A stretch of DNA of 37,711 nt from Alistipes sp. (GTDB taxonomy: Bacteria > Bacteroidota > Bacteroidia > Bacteroidales > Rikenellaceae): contig JAGBTZ010000020.1 in NCBI GenBank assembly GCA_017631055.1, forward strand, positions 1 to 37,711, in the 5' to 3' direction. The position numbers and the translations under genes are program-made. The notes under the pieces are model-generated. The model saw nothing but the letters and a program-made list of their open reading frames with translations. It made no database searches and was not told the DNA's origin. Positions 1 to 9,359 of this stretch are shown here, piece by piece; positions within the stretch are counted from its first letter, which is position 1, and the number at the start of each line of letters is the position of its first letter.

Positions 1-1160
1 ACAGCGGTCAATCGCTCCTCGTTGAGGCGCTCTCTACCTCGGAGAATGTCGATTGTAAATGAGGTAGTTAGAGCCGTCAATGCCGAGCCCGAAGCCGAGT
101 ATGTTGAGGCTATCAATCCCAGCACGAAGATCACTCCCACCGCAATCGGGAGAGAGCCTGCTGTTGCGACAAAGGGGAAGACATGGTCGGCCTTGTCGAT
201 GAGGGCTTGCCCGCTTGAGTCTGTCATCGGGAGTAGAGTGCCTTCGCTCGGAGTGATGCCGACACTCGCAAGATGCATATATAGCAGTACGCCCAAACTC
301 AAGAAGAGAACAATCACCACCGACTGCAAGATAACTCCCACTACAAGATTCTTCTGTGCATCGCTCTTCGAACGGCAACTCAGTGTGCGTTGCATCATAT
401 CTTGGTCGAGTCCGGTCATTGCTATAACCATAAAGACTCCCGCCAAGAGTTGCTTGACCAAATGGCGACTATCGTTCCAATCATCAGTGAACAGAGTTCG
501 GCTGAAAGGGTGGTCGGCAATGGCCGTAAGCATCTGGCCGAAAGATAATCCCTCCACCTTGGTAATCAGTGCGATAGTGATGCCTAAACTGCCGACCAAA
601 ACAAGCGTGCGCAGAATGTCGGTCCAAATAATGGTCCGCACTCCTCCTCGATGGGAGTATAGCCACACCAACGCCATAAAGAGTATGGCGTTGACCTCGA
701 ACGGAATGCCTAAACTCTCGAACACGAGCAGTTGCAATACGGTGCAGGCGACATAAGCTCTCAATGCCGAGAGTAACGTGCGCGAAATGAGGAAAAACCA
801 TGCGCCCGAGAGTTGGCTCTTCACACCGAAACGGCTCTTGAGATATTCGTAGAGCGATGTGACATTGTAGCGATAATAGAGTGGTACCAATACAAAGGCG
901 ATAACCAAATAGCCGACAATAAAGCCGACAACCATCTGCAGATAGGAGAAGTTCGACACTGCCACCGAGCCCGGCACCGAGATAAAACTCACGCCCGACA
1001 TTGCTGCGCTGACCATCGAGGCGGCGGTCACCACCCACGGCATACGGCGGTTGCCCGAAAAGTAGCCGGCATTGTCGGCTCTGCGACCGGCAACGAAGGC
1101 CACCGCAAAGAGTGCGGCTATATAGGCTGCTATGGTGGCTATAACGATTGCGGGAGTCAT
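1..1160 (-). CDS. Sodium:solute symporter family protein (partial, C-terminus off the left edge)
   Basis: The reverse strand reads openly from ATG at 1160 to the window edge (386 codons, no stop). The product is a polytopic membrane protein: the N-terminus MTPAIVIATIAAYIAALFAV is a membrane helix, followed by YFSGNRRMPW and the GVSFISVPG stretch typical of the solute:sodium symporter (SSS) family. Further in, DQDMMQRTLSCRS and LIASTYSASGSALTALTT match the conserved core of the family, where sodium is bound. SSS proteins use the sodium gradient to import sugars, sialic acid, amino acids or vitamins; the substrate cannot be told here. About 100 or more residues are missing, since family members are usually near 500 aa. 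A TACCTTTG element lies just upstream, next to the terminator of the fimbrial operon. Sure of the family, not of the substrate. Confidence 0.9.
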   Translation of the reverse strand, partial: MTPAIVIATIAAYIAALFAVAFVAGRRADNAGYFSGNRRMPWVVTAASMVSAAMSGVSFISVPGSVAVSNFSYLQMVVGFIVGYLVIAFVLVPLYYRYNVTSLYEYLKSRFGVKSQLSGAWFFLISRTLLSALRAYVACTVLQLLVFESLGIPFEVNAILFMALVWLYSHRGGVRTIIWTDILRTLVLVGSLGITIALITKVEGLSFGQMLTAIADHPFSRTLFTDDWNDSRHLVKQLLAGVFMVIAMTGLDQDMMQRTLSCRSKSDAQKNLVVGVILQSVVIVLFLSLGVLLYMHLASVGITPSEGTLLPMTDSSGQALIDKADHVFPFVATAGSLPIAVGVIFVLGLIASTYSASGSALTALTTSFTIDILRGRERLNEERLTA

Positions 1161-1179
1161 AATTTCTATATATAATATA

Positions 1180-1187
1180 CAAAGGTA
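1180..1187 (-). promoter_or_regulatory. Putative Bacteroidetes -7 element for the symporter gene
   Basis: The minus strand reads TACCTTTG, a full match to the TAnnTTTG element, about 20 nt upstream of the symporter start. No TTTG-type -33 element is visible because that region is the terminator stem at 1189-1228, so the call rests on one box. Confidence 0.45.
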
Positions 1188-1188
1188 T

Positions 1189-1228
1189 AAAAAATGCGGA
1201 ATCTCCGCAGGGAAAATCCGCATTTTTT
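1189..1228 (-). terminator. Rho-independent terminator of the fimbrial operon
   Basis: Two 12-nt arms (1189-1200 and 1217-1228) are perfect inverted repeats with a GC-rich centre (tgcgga/tccgca) and A/T-rich ends. Read on the minus strand the stem ends in a U run. It lies about 50 nt beyond the stop of the last fimbrial gene and separates it from the symporter. Confidence 0.85.
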
Positions 1229-1280
1229 ATCCACGCCTCACGAGGGACTAAAATCTCACTTCTCGGAACTGACCGCGTCT

Positions 1281-4200
1281 CTATGGCGCTACGGGCGTAA
1301 CCTCGTAGATATCCCATCGGTAGTTGCCATTGGCATTACGCGAGATGTTGGTTGTTGCGTAGCTTGTCTGTTTCCAGTAGTATGTGCGGTAGTAGTCGCT
1401 CGAGTAGTACGAGATTGAGAAACCGTTAGTATTGCTGTACGAGAATTGATACTGCAGACCCTGCGTATCGTTCGATGCCTCAATCTGCACATTGTTAAAT
1501 CCGGTGCAATAGTCGCCCGTAGCCACATTCTGCACCACGCCATTGCGGATGCGGAATAGCGAACGGTATAGCGGCTCTGACAGCACCTCACCCGAGAGAT
1601 AGTTGCCATTGTCGTAGAGCATTGTGGTCGAGTAGTAGCGGTTGCGGAATATGTAGTACGCCTCACTCGAGAAGTTGGTGTCCTGCTTGGCATTTACGTT
1701 CAAGCCCCACACTCCAATCTCTCGTGTTTCGGTTATCACCTCTCCATCGGGATAGATGGCTTCGATGGTGATAGTGTGGTAGCCGCGTGTGGCGAACGAG
1801 ATGTTACCCGCACTGCTTATCATTCCGAAGTTGGTGCCGATGCCGTAGTATGCATCGTATGCGAATGATGAGTTGGCGCGACTATACTTGGTCGAGGTGA
1901 CATCCACTCCGTTGATTGTAACCTTCACCGGCTCGTCATTACCGAAGATGCGCACTGCACGGTTGATGTTCTTGCCCACAATCGGCAACATACCGGAATA
2001 GTCATCCTCGTCTTGAGACTGCCAATATGTGAAGTCCATACCGTTGTTGTTGATAGCCACGTTAGTCGAGGCGATACGCGATACACCCAACTCGTTCTGT
2101 GCGGTCAGGATAAATCGGAACGATCCCGTAATTTTATCGATGGTCTCCTGGTCGGGGATATGGTATGTGAAGGTGTCCGACCACTCCAGGCCCATTCCCG
2201 AGTCGGAGGTATAGAGCACCTTCTCAACATGTTCATCACTCTCTTTGAGATGATAGGCAACAGTTAGGGTAATCGTCTTGAGGTTGCTCTCGAACGAGCG
2301 GGCCATAGCCGAGAGGTTGAGTGTTGCACCTGCCGACACAGCCTTCAAATTAGAATCCAGCGACACCTGGATACGGCCAATTTGAGTACCCTTCACGCAA
2401 CGTACCGGAGCTGCCGTGCGCCTATTGGTGAAATCGATAATCTGGCGACCCTGATAGTTGCCCACATTAAGCTCACTCCACGAAGCCTCAGAGGAGAGGT
2501 ATATTCTCGAGCGGTGCATATATGAGTCGTCTGCATTGGTGCTGACAATTGCCGATTGGATGTCGGCCTTGCGGCCCACATATCGCCACGAGCCGACCAG
2601 CGAACTCAAGCCTCGGTCTACACCCTTGTAACCTGTGTATGGGAAGTAGAAGTCGATGGTCTCACCTCCCGAATTGGCCACTTTCGGCACGGTGCGAATT
2701 TGACCGTAGTCGGTATAGGTAAATCGCTCCGAGCCGTCAATGTAGGCGAAGAGCGTACCCAACTCACCGCCCGACACTCGATAGCCGAAGGGGCAGGGAT
2801 CGTAGATAGTCTTGCTGGTAATACCCGTCACGCGGTCGTAACCCCACAAGAAGTCATACTTGGTGTAGGTCCAGTTGTAGAGATAACTCTGAGTCTGCTG
2901 TGAAGGCAAAATCAGATACATCGGATTTTCAATTCCATCGCGCAGCGTGGGGTAGGGCAACTGTACCACCTCAGCGGCATCCTTTTGCGATGACGAGTAG
3001 TCATAGTATGGAGCCGTGATGAGGTTGATGGGGTAGTAGTTATATTCCGGTGGTCCCATCGAAGGGTCTTTGCGTCCCCACTGATAGTATAATCCGTATG
3101 TCTCCAGCGCATCACTTGCTCCCGTCCACCGCGAGGCGGTAGCTCCGAGGTTGCGGTCGAGAATCGTGAATTCGGTCTCGCCGATGGTTATCGTGTGCTG
3201 TTGTGGCATATCGGTAATCCAGATGTGCCAGCTCCATAATATGTTGTCGTCTTCGTCATAGACAGCAACCACTGCATTACCCTCGGCATTGGGGTCGGGC
3301 AACCTGAAACGAACATATCCATAGAGAAGCTCCACTTGCGAGATGAGCCCGAGTTGGCTCTCCCACAACAACTGAGCCTTCACCGGGTGGATTATCGCCG
3401 ATGTGGGGTACATAGTCTGTGCACCCGAGGAGAGAATGCCGGCCTCGCCATTGCCGATGACCGTTGCCGAGAAGCAGTAGCCGTCATAGGGCTCGCCGGT
3501 CGAGGGCACATGGTGAGCATTGGGGTCAATAACATAGCAGTTGGCATATTTGTAGGTACTGATATCGCCCTCCTCCTCTTCAAACTCGTAAAGACGAGTG
3601 AGATCGTAGAAGTGCTCCTCGCCATCCAGCTCAAGAATAGCGGCAATCGTACCATCGGTCTTCAGATTGAGGTGTATGTCGTAGATCATTCCCTCCTGAA
3701 AAATCGTGTGGTGATTTCCATTGGAATCTGTGTAGTCGGTGCCGATGTTTACCGAGTAGATACCCGAGGTGGTGTGCAACTCAATATCGATATCCTTGCC
3801 GGGCTGGATGAGAGCATAACCCAGATACGATTGGTGGTCCCTATCGGAGCCGCGCATCGAAATCGGATACGAGGCCTCGTAATTCATATTGGCATTGTCT
3901 TGAAGTTCGCCGAAGATAAGCCCTGTTGCAAGCGATAGGTGGGCGTAGTCGCCCCAGTGATATACCTCGCCAAACTCACCCGGTTCGCTCGGAAGCCATA
4001 CCTTGCAGGACGTGGGCTGGTTTTTGAGATCCACACCCTCCAATTCGCCCCACATTGTCAGGTTTTGCGAACTCTGCTCAGCGTATGCGAAGACTCTCAC
4101 TGCCGAGAGATAGTGGCGATAGTTGAAGAAGTTTCGATAGGTGGGGGTATTGTTGCGATGTCCGAAGGGGCTTTGCCAGATGCTCTGCGCGGGGTCGGTG

Positions 4201-4931
4201 GGGCTGAAGTCGCTATTGAGCGAGGAGCCCGGCAGATGCCAATGCTGACCTTCGCAAACGTCACTGACCATAAGATCGATGGTGCCATCCAATCCTGTGA
4301 AGTGTATGCCGACAACATCGCGCTCCACACCCGCAATCTGGACTCGCTCGTTGCAACGCACGGCATTAAATCGCTCATTCTCGAATTGGGTATCGGCTGC
4401 CACTCCGTCACGGCGAGGCAAATCGCAAGTGCGCGGATACCAACCCACCATGCGGGTATGGTAGAAGTTGGTAGTGTCGTCATCAATGATATTGAGCTTG
4501 TAGGATTGCACCGGCTCGAATGATATCGAGCGTAGGTGGTCTGCCGTATTGTCGGGCGAGGCAGCCACCATAGCCTCCACTAAATAGGCCTTGTTCCAAT
4601 TCACTGTCAGCGGTGTCGAGGCAGCGTGACCGGTGTATGTGTAGCGACCGTTGTTGAGGTTGTCGATATCCTCATCAAGGCGTAGAAAATTCGATGGGAG
4701 AGCCTTGGCTGTGGTGTTGTTGACCAACGAGCGCTGCGACATACGCGCTGCAGCAAACGGAGCCTTGCGCTGTTCGACCGAGCAACTTGCCGCAAATTCG
4801 GGTTGCACGAATCCGGGCAGACCCTCTCCCTCGGGAGCCGCATCCTTCTCATTCCACGCCTGACAGCCAATCACGACCGCAAGCATCACTGCTACGGTAA
4901 TCAATCGGTATATTCTCTGCTTCACTCTCAT
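1281..4931 (-). CDS. Large fimbrial tip-type lipoprotein with a central FISUMP-like domain
   Basis: This 1216-residue lipoprotein (lipobox VVIGC, Cys23) is the last gene of the fimbrial operon. Start taken at ATG 4931; a GTG nine bases upstream is the alternative. Residues about 90-300 hold a fimbrial-like region with TRMVGWYPRTC, possibly DUF4906. A FISUMP-like domain follows at about 480-850, with ANCYVID, ILWSWHIWITD, DRNLGA (about 590), YGLYYQWGRKDP (about 611), YDPCPFGYR (about 708) and PVRCVKG (about 845). Residues 850-1080 look like beta-sandwich repeats, and the last 115 or so residues are rich in Tyr, Asn and Ser, resembling a beta-trefoil or other binding module. Bacteroidales fimbrial operons often end in long tip adhesins, so a surface adhesin is the best guess. 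The ligand is unknown. Confidence 0.8.
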   Translation of the reverse strand: MRVKQRIYRLITVAVMLAVVIGCQAWNEKDAAPEGEGLPGFVQPEFAASCSVEQRKAPFAAARMSQRSLVNNTTAKALPSNFLRLDEDIDNLNNGRYTYTGHAASTPLTVNWNKAYLVEAMVAASPDNTADHLRSISFEPVQSYKLNIIDDDTTNFYHTRMVGWYPRTCDLPRRDGVAADTQFENERFNAVRCNERVQIAGVERDVVGIHFTGLDGTIDLMVSDVCEGQHWHLPGSSLNSDFSPTDPAQSIWQSPFGHRNNTPTYRNFFNYRHYLSAVRVFAYAEQSSQNLTMWGELEGVDLKNQPTSCKVWLPSEPGEFGEVYHWGDYAHLSLATGLIFGELQDNANMNYEASYPISMRGSDRDHQSYLGYALIQPGKDIDIELHTTSGIYSVNIGTDYTDSNGNHHTIFQEGMIYDIHLNLKTDGTIAAILELDGEEHFYDLTRLYEFEEEEGDISTYKYANCYVIDPNAHHVPSTGEPYDGYCFSATVIGNGEAGILSSGAQTMYPTSAIIHPVKAQLLWESQLGLISQVELLYGYVRFRLPDPNAEGNAVVAVYDEDDNILWSWHIWITDMPQQHTITIGETEFTILDRNLGATASRWTGASDALETYGLYYQWGRKDPSMGPPEYNYYPINLITAPYYDYSSSQKDAAEVVQLPYPTLRDGIENPMYLILPSQQTQSYLYNWTYTKYDFLWGYDRVTGITSKTIYDPCPFGYRVSGGELGTLFAYIDGSERFTYTDYGQIRTVPKVANSGGETIDFYFPYTGYKGVDRGLSSLVGSWRYVGRKADIQSAIVSTNADDSYMHRSRIYLSSEASWSELNVGNYQGRQIIDFTNRRTAAPVRCVKGTQIGRIQVSLDSNLKAVSAGATLNLSAMARSFESNLKTITLTVAYHLKESDEHVEKVLYTSDSGMGLEWSDTFTYHIPDQETIDKITGSFRFILTAQNELGVSRIASTNVAINNNGMDFTYWQSQDEDDYSGMLPIVGKNINRAVRIFGNDEPVKVTINGVDVTSTKYSRANSSFAYDAYYGIGTNFGMISSAGNISFATRGYHTITIEAIYPDGEVITETREIGVWGLNVNAKQDTNFSSEAYYIFRNRYYSTTMLYDNGNYLSGEVLSEPLYRSLFRIRNGVVQNVATGDYCTGFNNVQIEASNDTQGLQYQFSYSNTNGFSISYYSSDYYRTYYWKQTSYATTNISRNANGNYRWDIYEVTPVAP

Positions 4932-4949
4932 AATCGTCACTTCAAAAGT

Positions 4950-7900
4950 TTAATCCTTCATACATCTTACCATCAATCCGAATGCTGAGCCGTTGTTCGA
5001 GCCCTCGGTCGTGCCCGTACCGCAATACTGGCCCGACACGGAATTGTTGTAGTAGAAAGTTCGTGTGTTATACTGACCCATCGGCATACCCGTATTCATA
5101 CGGCCTACCGTGCCGACCGAGGAGTAGGCTCCTGTGGTGGCGTGGCGATAGCCTGCGAATGGGAACCACATCTTGCCGAAGTGTTGTTTGTCGGTGACCA
5201 TACCGAGCTTGGCGGCATCGTAGGTCATCTCGACGCCCAACGAGGTGGTTGCTGCTCCGTTATCGCCCTCGGCATATTTGTAGTTGCTGTCGTAGCGCCA
5301 TGCAAAGTGGAACGGTGTGCGATATCCGGGAGGACAGGGGTCGTGCATCGTCTTCGAGAAGTTCTGACCTTGAGCCGAGTAGTCCTTCACGGCATAGCCC
5401 CACAATGCCACATTGGTATAACCGTCGGTGAACGAAGCGGGGAACCACTGACTCGAAGTTCTACCTGCTGCAGTCTGGCTACGATAGAAGGTCATCGGGT
5501 TGCGCGTAACATCGGGTATCGAAGCCGAGTCAGCGATGTCGATAGTCGAGCGACTGCTCCATTGCCCTGTTTCGAAATCCTTGACCCACCACGTCGAGGA
5601 GGCCGAGGTGTTGGTTACTCGGCTCTCGGTGCCGGCAGCCGTGGAGGGAGGTCCGATTATGGGGTCTTTACGCCCCCATTGGTAGTAAAATCCGTATGTT
5701 GCCAGACGCTCTTGCTCCGAAGCGAACGAGATAGTCGAGCCCGAGATTGTTGGAGCGTGAGTTGCTCCGAGGAAGCGGTCCAGCATCGTATAGTTGCCCG
5801 AGAGAACATCCTCAGGTTTGTCGGTAAACCATAAGTGCCAGGTCCAGAGTATCTCGCCATCGTAGTCGTAGGCTGCCAGGATTACGTTACCCTTGTGGAA
5901 CTCCTCGACCTGGAAGGTGACATATCCTTCGGAGTCGGGAATGCCTCCATCGAGGAAATCCATGCTTATAAACTCCTCGGGAGAACTTACTCCGGCAGCA
6001 GTCTCGACAAAGTCGCCTTGCCACCACAATACGTCGACCTTGGCCGGGGCAATGTTGACCGCCAATCCGCCGTTAATCTCGGCAGTGGTGGTACCACCGA
6101 TAGGCAACAGACTGCCCACTCCGTTACCGCGCACGTTTGCCTTGAACTTATAGTAGCCCGTATCGTGAATCATATAGCAGTTGGCCGTCTGCGAGGCGCT
6201 CAAATTATGCACCACCGCCTTGGCATTGGTGTTGATGCAGCGCAGTGGGTGTGCGTGTGTGCGGTAGACATCTCCGTCATATATATCGCTCACGCCCGAA
6301 GAGAGGTAGCGCAACAAATAGGGCGACTCCTTGACGCTCTCGTGCGATACCGAACTCGACCATAGGTGTAGCTCGGTCTCATCCACATAGTTGCCGTCAG
6401 CCTCGATATAGCCCTGCATCGGGTACCAAACATCATTGGATGCAATCGAAAGAGAGACACCCTCCGAGCTAAATCCACCCGCCTTCTCGTACTTCGATAT
6501 ATTCTCCCAAATACGAGTGTTCGCAACGTGGTATCCTGCGGGACAGGGGTCATAAATCGTCTTCTCGGGATCGAGGTGACTGCCGCCATGGTGGCAACCC
6601 CACAATGCATTGGCAATCTCCTCTTCGTAGCTGTCGCTCAACCACAACACCTGCCCACTGCCGTAGAGTACGGTCGGGTTGGCGATGGCTGTTGCAGCAT
6701 CAACCCTTGCGGTGCTGGAGGTGTGGTGTATATCTTTGTGGAATGGCGTGTGACGTCCCCATTGGTAGAGCAGACCATAAGTTTGGATACCCTCGTTTCT
6801 CTTCGATGAGCGAGCACCGAGATTGCGGTCCATAACGGCAAAACCATTGGCGTAGTTCTGGTCGCGTACCTTATCCGAAATCCAAATATGCCAAGTCCAA
6901 AGTATATTACCGCCTTCGTGATCGTAGGCTGCGATTATTACGTTACCCTCGGCAAGCAGTTGCTTGTCGTTGTCATCGTTCGGATTGCCCAAAATGTCGA
7001 ACATCACTCGACCCTCCGAGAGGGTGTGCGAGGCGAGTTTGAGTGTCTTTTGGGGTACTCCGTTAATCGTTACATCTGGAGTGTCGTCCCACAAAATGTC
7101 GATATATCCCGGATTGAGTGACGTGTCCGACACTCCGACAATTCCGCCATTGCCATTACCCTTAACCGTGGCATCGAAGCAGTAACCATAGTTTGCCGAG
7201 GTAATCATATAGCAATTGGCCCTCTCGTAGACACTCAAATCGTAGTACATGTTGACCGAAACCTCCTGTTTGATGTCGGTAGTGAAGCGCTCCCACTCAC
7301 CAACCGAAACATCTGCATTGATTACTCCGTGGTCGGAGAATCGCAATACGATGTCGTAGGCGTGTCCGGCCTTGAAGTCGCGGGCTATAGCCACATTGTG
7401 ATTCTTCTCGACGCCCAACTCATCGGTGGTAGTCAGACGCAGGCTTAAAATCTCCTCAGCCGGTGGTGCTGCGATAAACTTCGTGACCATACGGCGATTG
7501 CTGATGCCCACAGGGATAGACTCTCCTCCATCGAAGTAGATGTTGTTGGCGGGGTCATTCAGCGATAGGGTCTTATTCTCGCCAATGTAGTCTATTGAGT
7601 ATTTTCCGGTGCCGTTATTGGGCAGCGTGATTTGACAATCTGAGGGTATGGGGTACGCCTCCATTGCGCTGACCTTACCCCACGAGTTGCCGGTGTGACC
7701 ATTATCGGACATCGAGTAGATGTAGATGCGATAGATACATAGTGCGTGTTGGAACTCCATAAGGTTGAAGTTCGAGCCGAACTTACCGGTCGCCACATTG
7801 CCATACATCACATCCGTAGCGCCATCAATAGGTAGGGTTATGTTGGTCCGAAGGTTGTTGCTTGAGTAGCGGTGTTCGGGGTTTGAGGGGTCCCACGGAT

Positions 7901-8306
7901 ACCACGCTGCATACTTGATTGCATCGCTGGTGTTGCGGAAGTATTGAGCCTGCTCGGTGAACGAGATGTCGCGAATATAGCTGTTCGAAGGGTCGGGCTG
8001 TCCCATCTGGCCACGCAACGGAGTATCGCAGTTCACAAAGTCGGGGTAGGTGTGGTCGAGGGTTTGGTCGATACGCACCAAGCCTATCTCCAAACTCTTA
8101 TCCGTAGCCGCATCAATGATGCCGCTATCGGACGAAGCGGTGCCACGGGTGGCGTTGAGGTGGGTTATGCCTGACTTCGAGGGCAGACCTCCCCACAGCA
8201 TCACTCGGAAGCGGTCGTTGCGCTCATCCTCGGTGTTTTCGCGCACACAGCCACCAAGCGAGAGGATTGCAACTGCTAAAAGTATGTATTTGCCCAATCT
8301 GTTCAT
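4950..8306 (-). CDS. Fimbrillin-like lipoprotein with two tandem FISUMP-like domains
   Basis: This 1118-residue lipoprotein starts at ATG 8306 (MNRLGKYILL, lipobox LGGC, Cys20); a longer frame to 8369 overlaps the upstream gene and lacks a signal sequence. Residues about 30-370 are fimbrillin-like, with HLNATRGTASSD near the position where fimbrillins are trimmed after Arg. Two FISUMP-like domains follow. The first has ANCYMITSA, ILWTWHIWISD, DRNLGARSS (about 489), YDPCPAGYHV and HPLRCINT (about 686). The second has ANCYMIHD, ILWTWHLWFTD, DRFLGATHA (about 839), YGFYYQWGRKDP, HDPCPPGYRTPF and the C-terminal LMVRCMKD. It lies 18 nt upstream of the 1216-aa gene and is surely co-transcribed. A tip or accessory adhesin of the same fimbria is likely. 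Confidence 0.8.
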   Translation of the reverse strand: MNRLGKYILLAVAILSLGGCVRENTEDERNDRFRVMLWGGLPSKSGITHLNATRGTASSDSGIIDAATDKSLEIGLVRIDQTLDHTYPDFVNCDTPLRGQMGQPDPSNSYIRDISFTEQAQYFRNTSDAIKYAAWYPWDPSNPEHRYSSNNLRTNITLPIDGATDVMYGNVATGKFGSNFNLMEFQHALCIYRIYIYSMSDNGHTGNSWGKVSAMEAYPIPSDCQITLPNNGTGKYSIDYIGENKTLSLNDPANNIYFDGGESIPVGISNRRMVTKFIAAPPAEEILSLRLTTTDELGVEKNHNVAIARDFKAGHAYDIVLRFSDHGVINADVSVGEWERFTTDIKQEVSVNMYYDLSVYERANCYMITSANYGYCFDATVKGNGNGGIVGVSDTSLNPGYIDILWDDTPDVTINGVPQKTLKLASHTLSEGRVMFDILGNPNDDNDKQLLAEGNVIIAAYDHEGGNILWTWHIWISDKVRDQNYANGFAVMDRNLGARSSKRNEGIQTYGLLYQWGRHTPFHKDIHHTSSTARVDAATAIANPTVLYGSGQVLWLSDSYEEEIANALWGCHHGGSHLDPEKTIYDPCPAGYHVANTRIWENISKYEKAGGFSSEGVSLSIASNDVWYPMQGYIEADGNYVDETELHLWSSSVSHESVKESPYLLRYLSSGVSDIYDGDVYRTHAHPLRCINTNAKAVVHNLSASQTANCYMIHDTGYYKFKANVRGNGVGSLLPIGGTTTAEINGGLAVNIAPAKVDVLWWQGDFVETAAGVSSPEEFISMDFLDGGIPDSEGYVTFQVEEFHKGNVILAAYDYDGEILWTWHLWFTDKPEDVLSGNYTMLDRFLGATHAPTISGSTISFASEQERLATYGFYYQWGRKDPIIGPPSTAAGTESRVTNTSASSTWWVKDFETGQWSSRSTIDIADSASIPDVTRNPMTFYRSQTAAGRTSSQWFPASFTDGYTNVALWGYAVKDYSAQGQNFSKTMHDPCPPGYRTPFHFAWRYDSNYKYAEGDNGAATTSLGVEMTYDAAKLGMVTDKQHFGKMWFPFAGYRHATTGAYSSVGTVGRMNTGMPMGQYNTRTFYYNNSVSGQYCGTGTTEGSNNGSAFGLMVRCMKD

Positions 8307-8320
8307 ACTCCTTGTGTTAT

Positions 8321-9346
8321 CTAAATCTCCGGCATAATTGTACCTTCGATATAATCTACATTTATCCAATCTGCTACTGTTCCCTGTAAGTGAATACCCG
8401 TATCAATGGTGGCCTGATAGACAACGTGGTGTCCCGACTGCCAAACGTAGGGGGTGTATTCATAAAGGCGGAATGTATTTTCGTGCAGTACCCAATTATC
8501 CTCGGCAGCCGAGGGGTCGGACTTCTCGTTTACATAATAGGTAATGGTGAGGGTCGCATTGGCTGTGAGTTGCTGAGGCAGGGCCATGATGCTCATCTTT
8601 GCCTCGGTGTCGGCAACCGACTCGGAGACGGAGTATCCATCCGCAAAGGTGCCGTTAATCGAATAGGTGGCATCGTTGCTGCCGTTGAAGGCAACGCTCC
8701 AAGTATTCTTGTCGCCGGAGTTGGTTATGGCTTGCGCTGTGCACTTCATTGTACCTGAGCGGAAGATGTTTTTCAAGGTCATATTTGTCAAGATGACACC
8801 ACTGATTGAAGGATCTTTGACTACGCGAATGTCGACCAATGTCATAGCGTGCTCCAGTTGCAGGTCGACCAGTGGTCGCATTCTGCCATCGGCAACCTTG
8901 AACGAGTATGATAGCAGGTAGTCGATGAAGGGGCTGTTGCCTGCCGCCTCGGCCGCATAGTCGTATGAGGCGGGTTGACTTACTTCGATAGTCATACCGT
9001 CATCCTTGATTGTGAGCCCCGAATCTGTCGAGTAGGCGTAGCCGTAGAACGAATAGTTGGCTCCCGTAACCCATCGGCGGATTGTCGAGGGGTACCAACG
9101 GCCCGTGTCGGGGTCTTTGGTGATGGCGGCACCCGAGTAGAGAGATGTGGTACTGTTCTGTACTCCATAGACGTAGACCCTCATATCCTCCACATCTTCC
9201 TGTGTCAATCCTGCGCGAGAAGAGGCCTCAACTGCCGAGACACCGAAACCGATTTCGGGACCTTGCGAGCCGTAATCCTCGCCATTGTCGCATCCGATAA
9301 CGAGCAATGCCATTCCTACTATTGCGTATGTCAGAAATCTACTCAT
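8321..9346 (-). CDS. Fimbrillin family lipoprotein, minor subunit
   Basis: A 341-residue lipoprotein starting at ATG 9346 (MSRFLTYAIVGMALLVIGC, Cys19); a longer open frame to 9403 has no signal sequence and overlaps the upstream gene. After the lipobox, PEIGFGVSAVEASSRAGLT places Arg44-Ala45 where P. gingivalis-type fimbrillins are cut by an Arg-specific protease to release the donor strand. The rest (YGVQNSTTSLYSG, then beta-strand-rich segments such as LQLEHAMTLVDIRV, to the C-terminal VADWINVDYIEG) fits the two-domain transthyretin-like fold of FimA/Mfa-type fimbrillins. The gap is 13 nt from the gene before and 14 nt to the gene after. Probably a minor or adaptor pilin of the same fimbria. 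Confidence 0.82.
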   Translation of the reverse strand: MSRFLTYAIVGMALLVIGCDNGEDYGSQGPEIGFGVSAVEASSRAGLTQEDVEDMRVYVYGVQNSTTSLYSGAAITKDPDTGRWYPSTIRRWVTGANYSFYGYAYSTDSGLTIKDDGMTIEVSQPASYDYAAEAAGNSPFIDYLLSYSFKVADGRMRPLVDLQLEHAMTLVDIRVVKDPSISGVILTNMTLKNIFRSGTMKCTAQAITNSGDKNTWSVAFNGSNDATYSINGTFADGYSVSESVADTEAKMSIMALPQQLTANATLTITYYVNEKSDPSAAEDNWVLHENTFRLYEYTPYVWQSGHHVVYQATIDTGIHLQGTVADWINVDYIEGTIMPEI

Positions 9347-9359
9347 AATACTCTCCACG

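Noticed and set aside
3336-4523. Long plus-strand open frames within the fimbrial lipoprotein genes (also 9285-10232 and 10343-11335).
   Set aside because: They are opposite to clear lipoproteins with lipoboxes and family motifs, and have no signal sequence, domain or promoter of their own.
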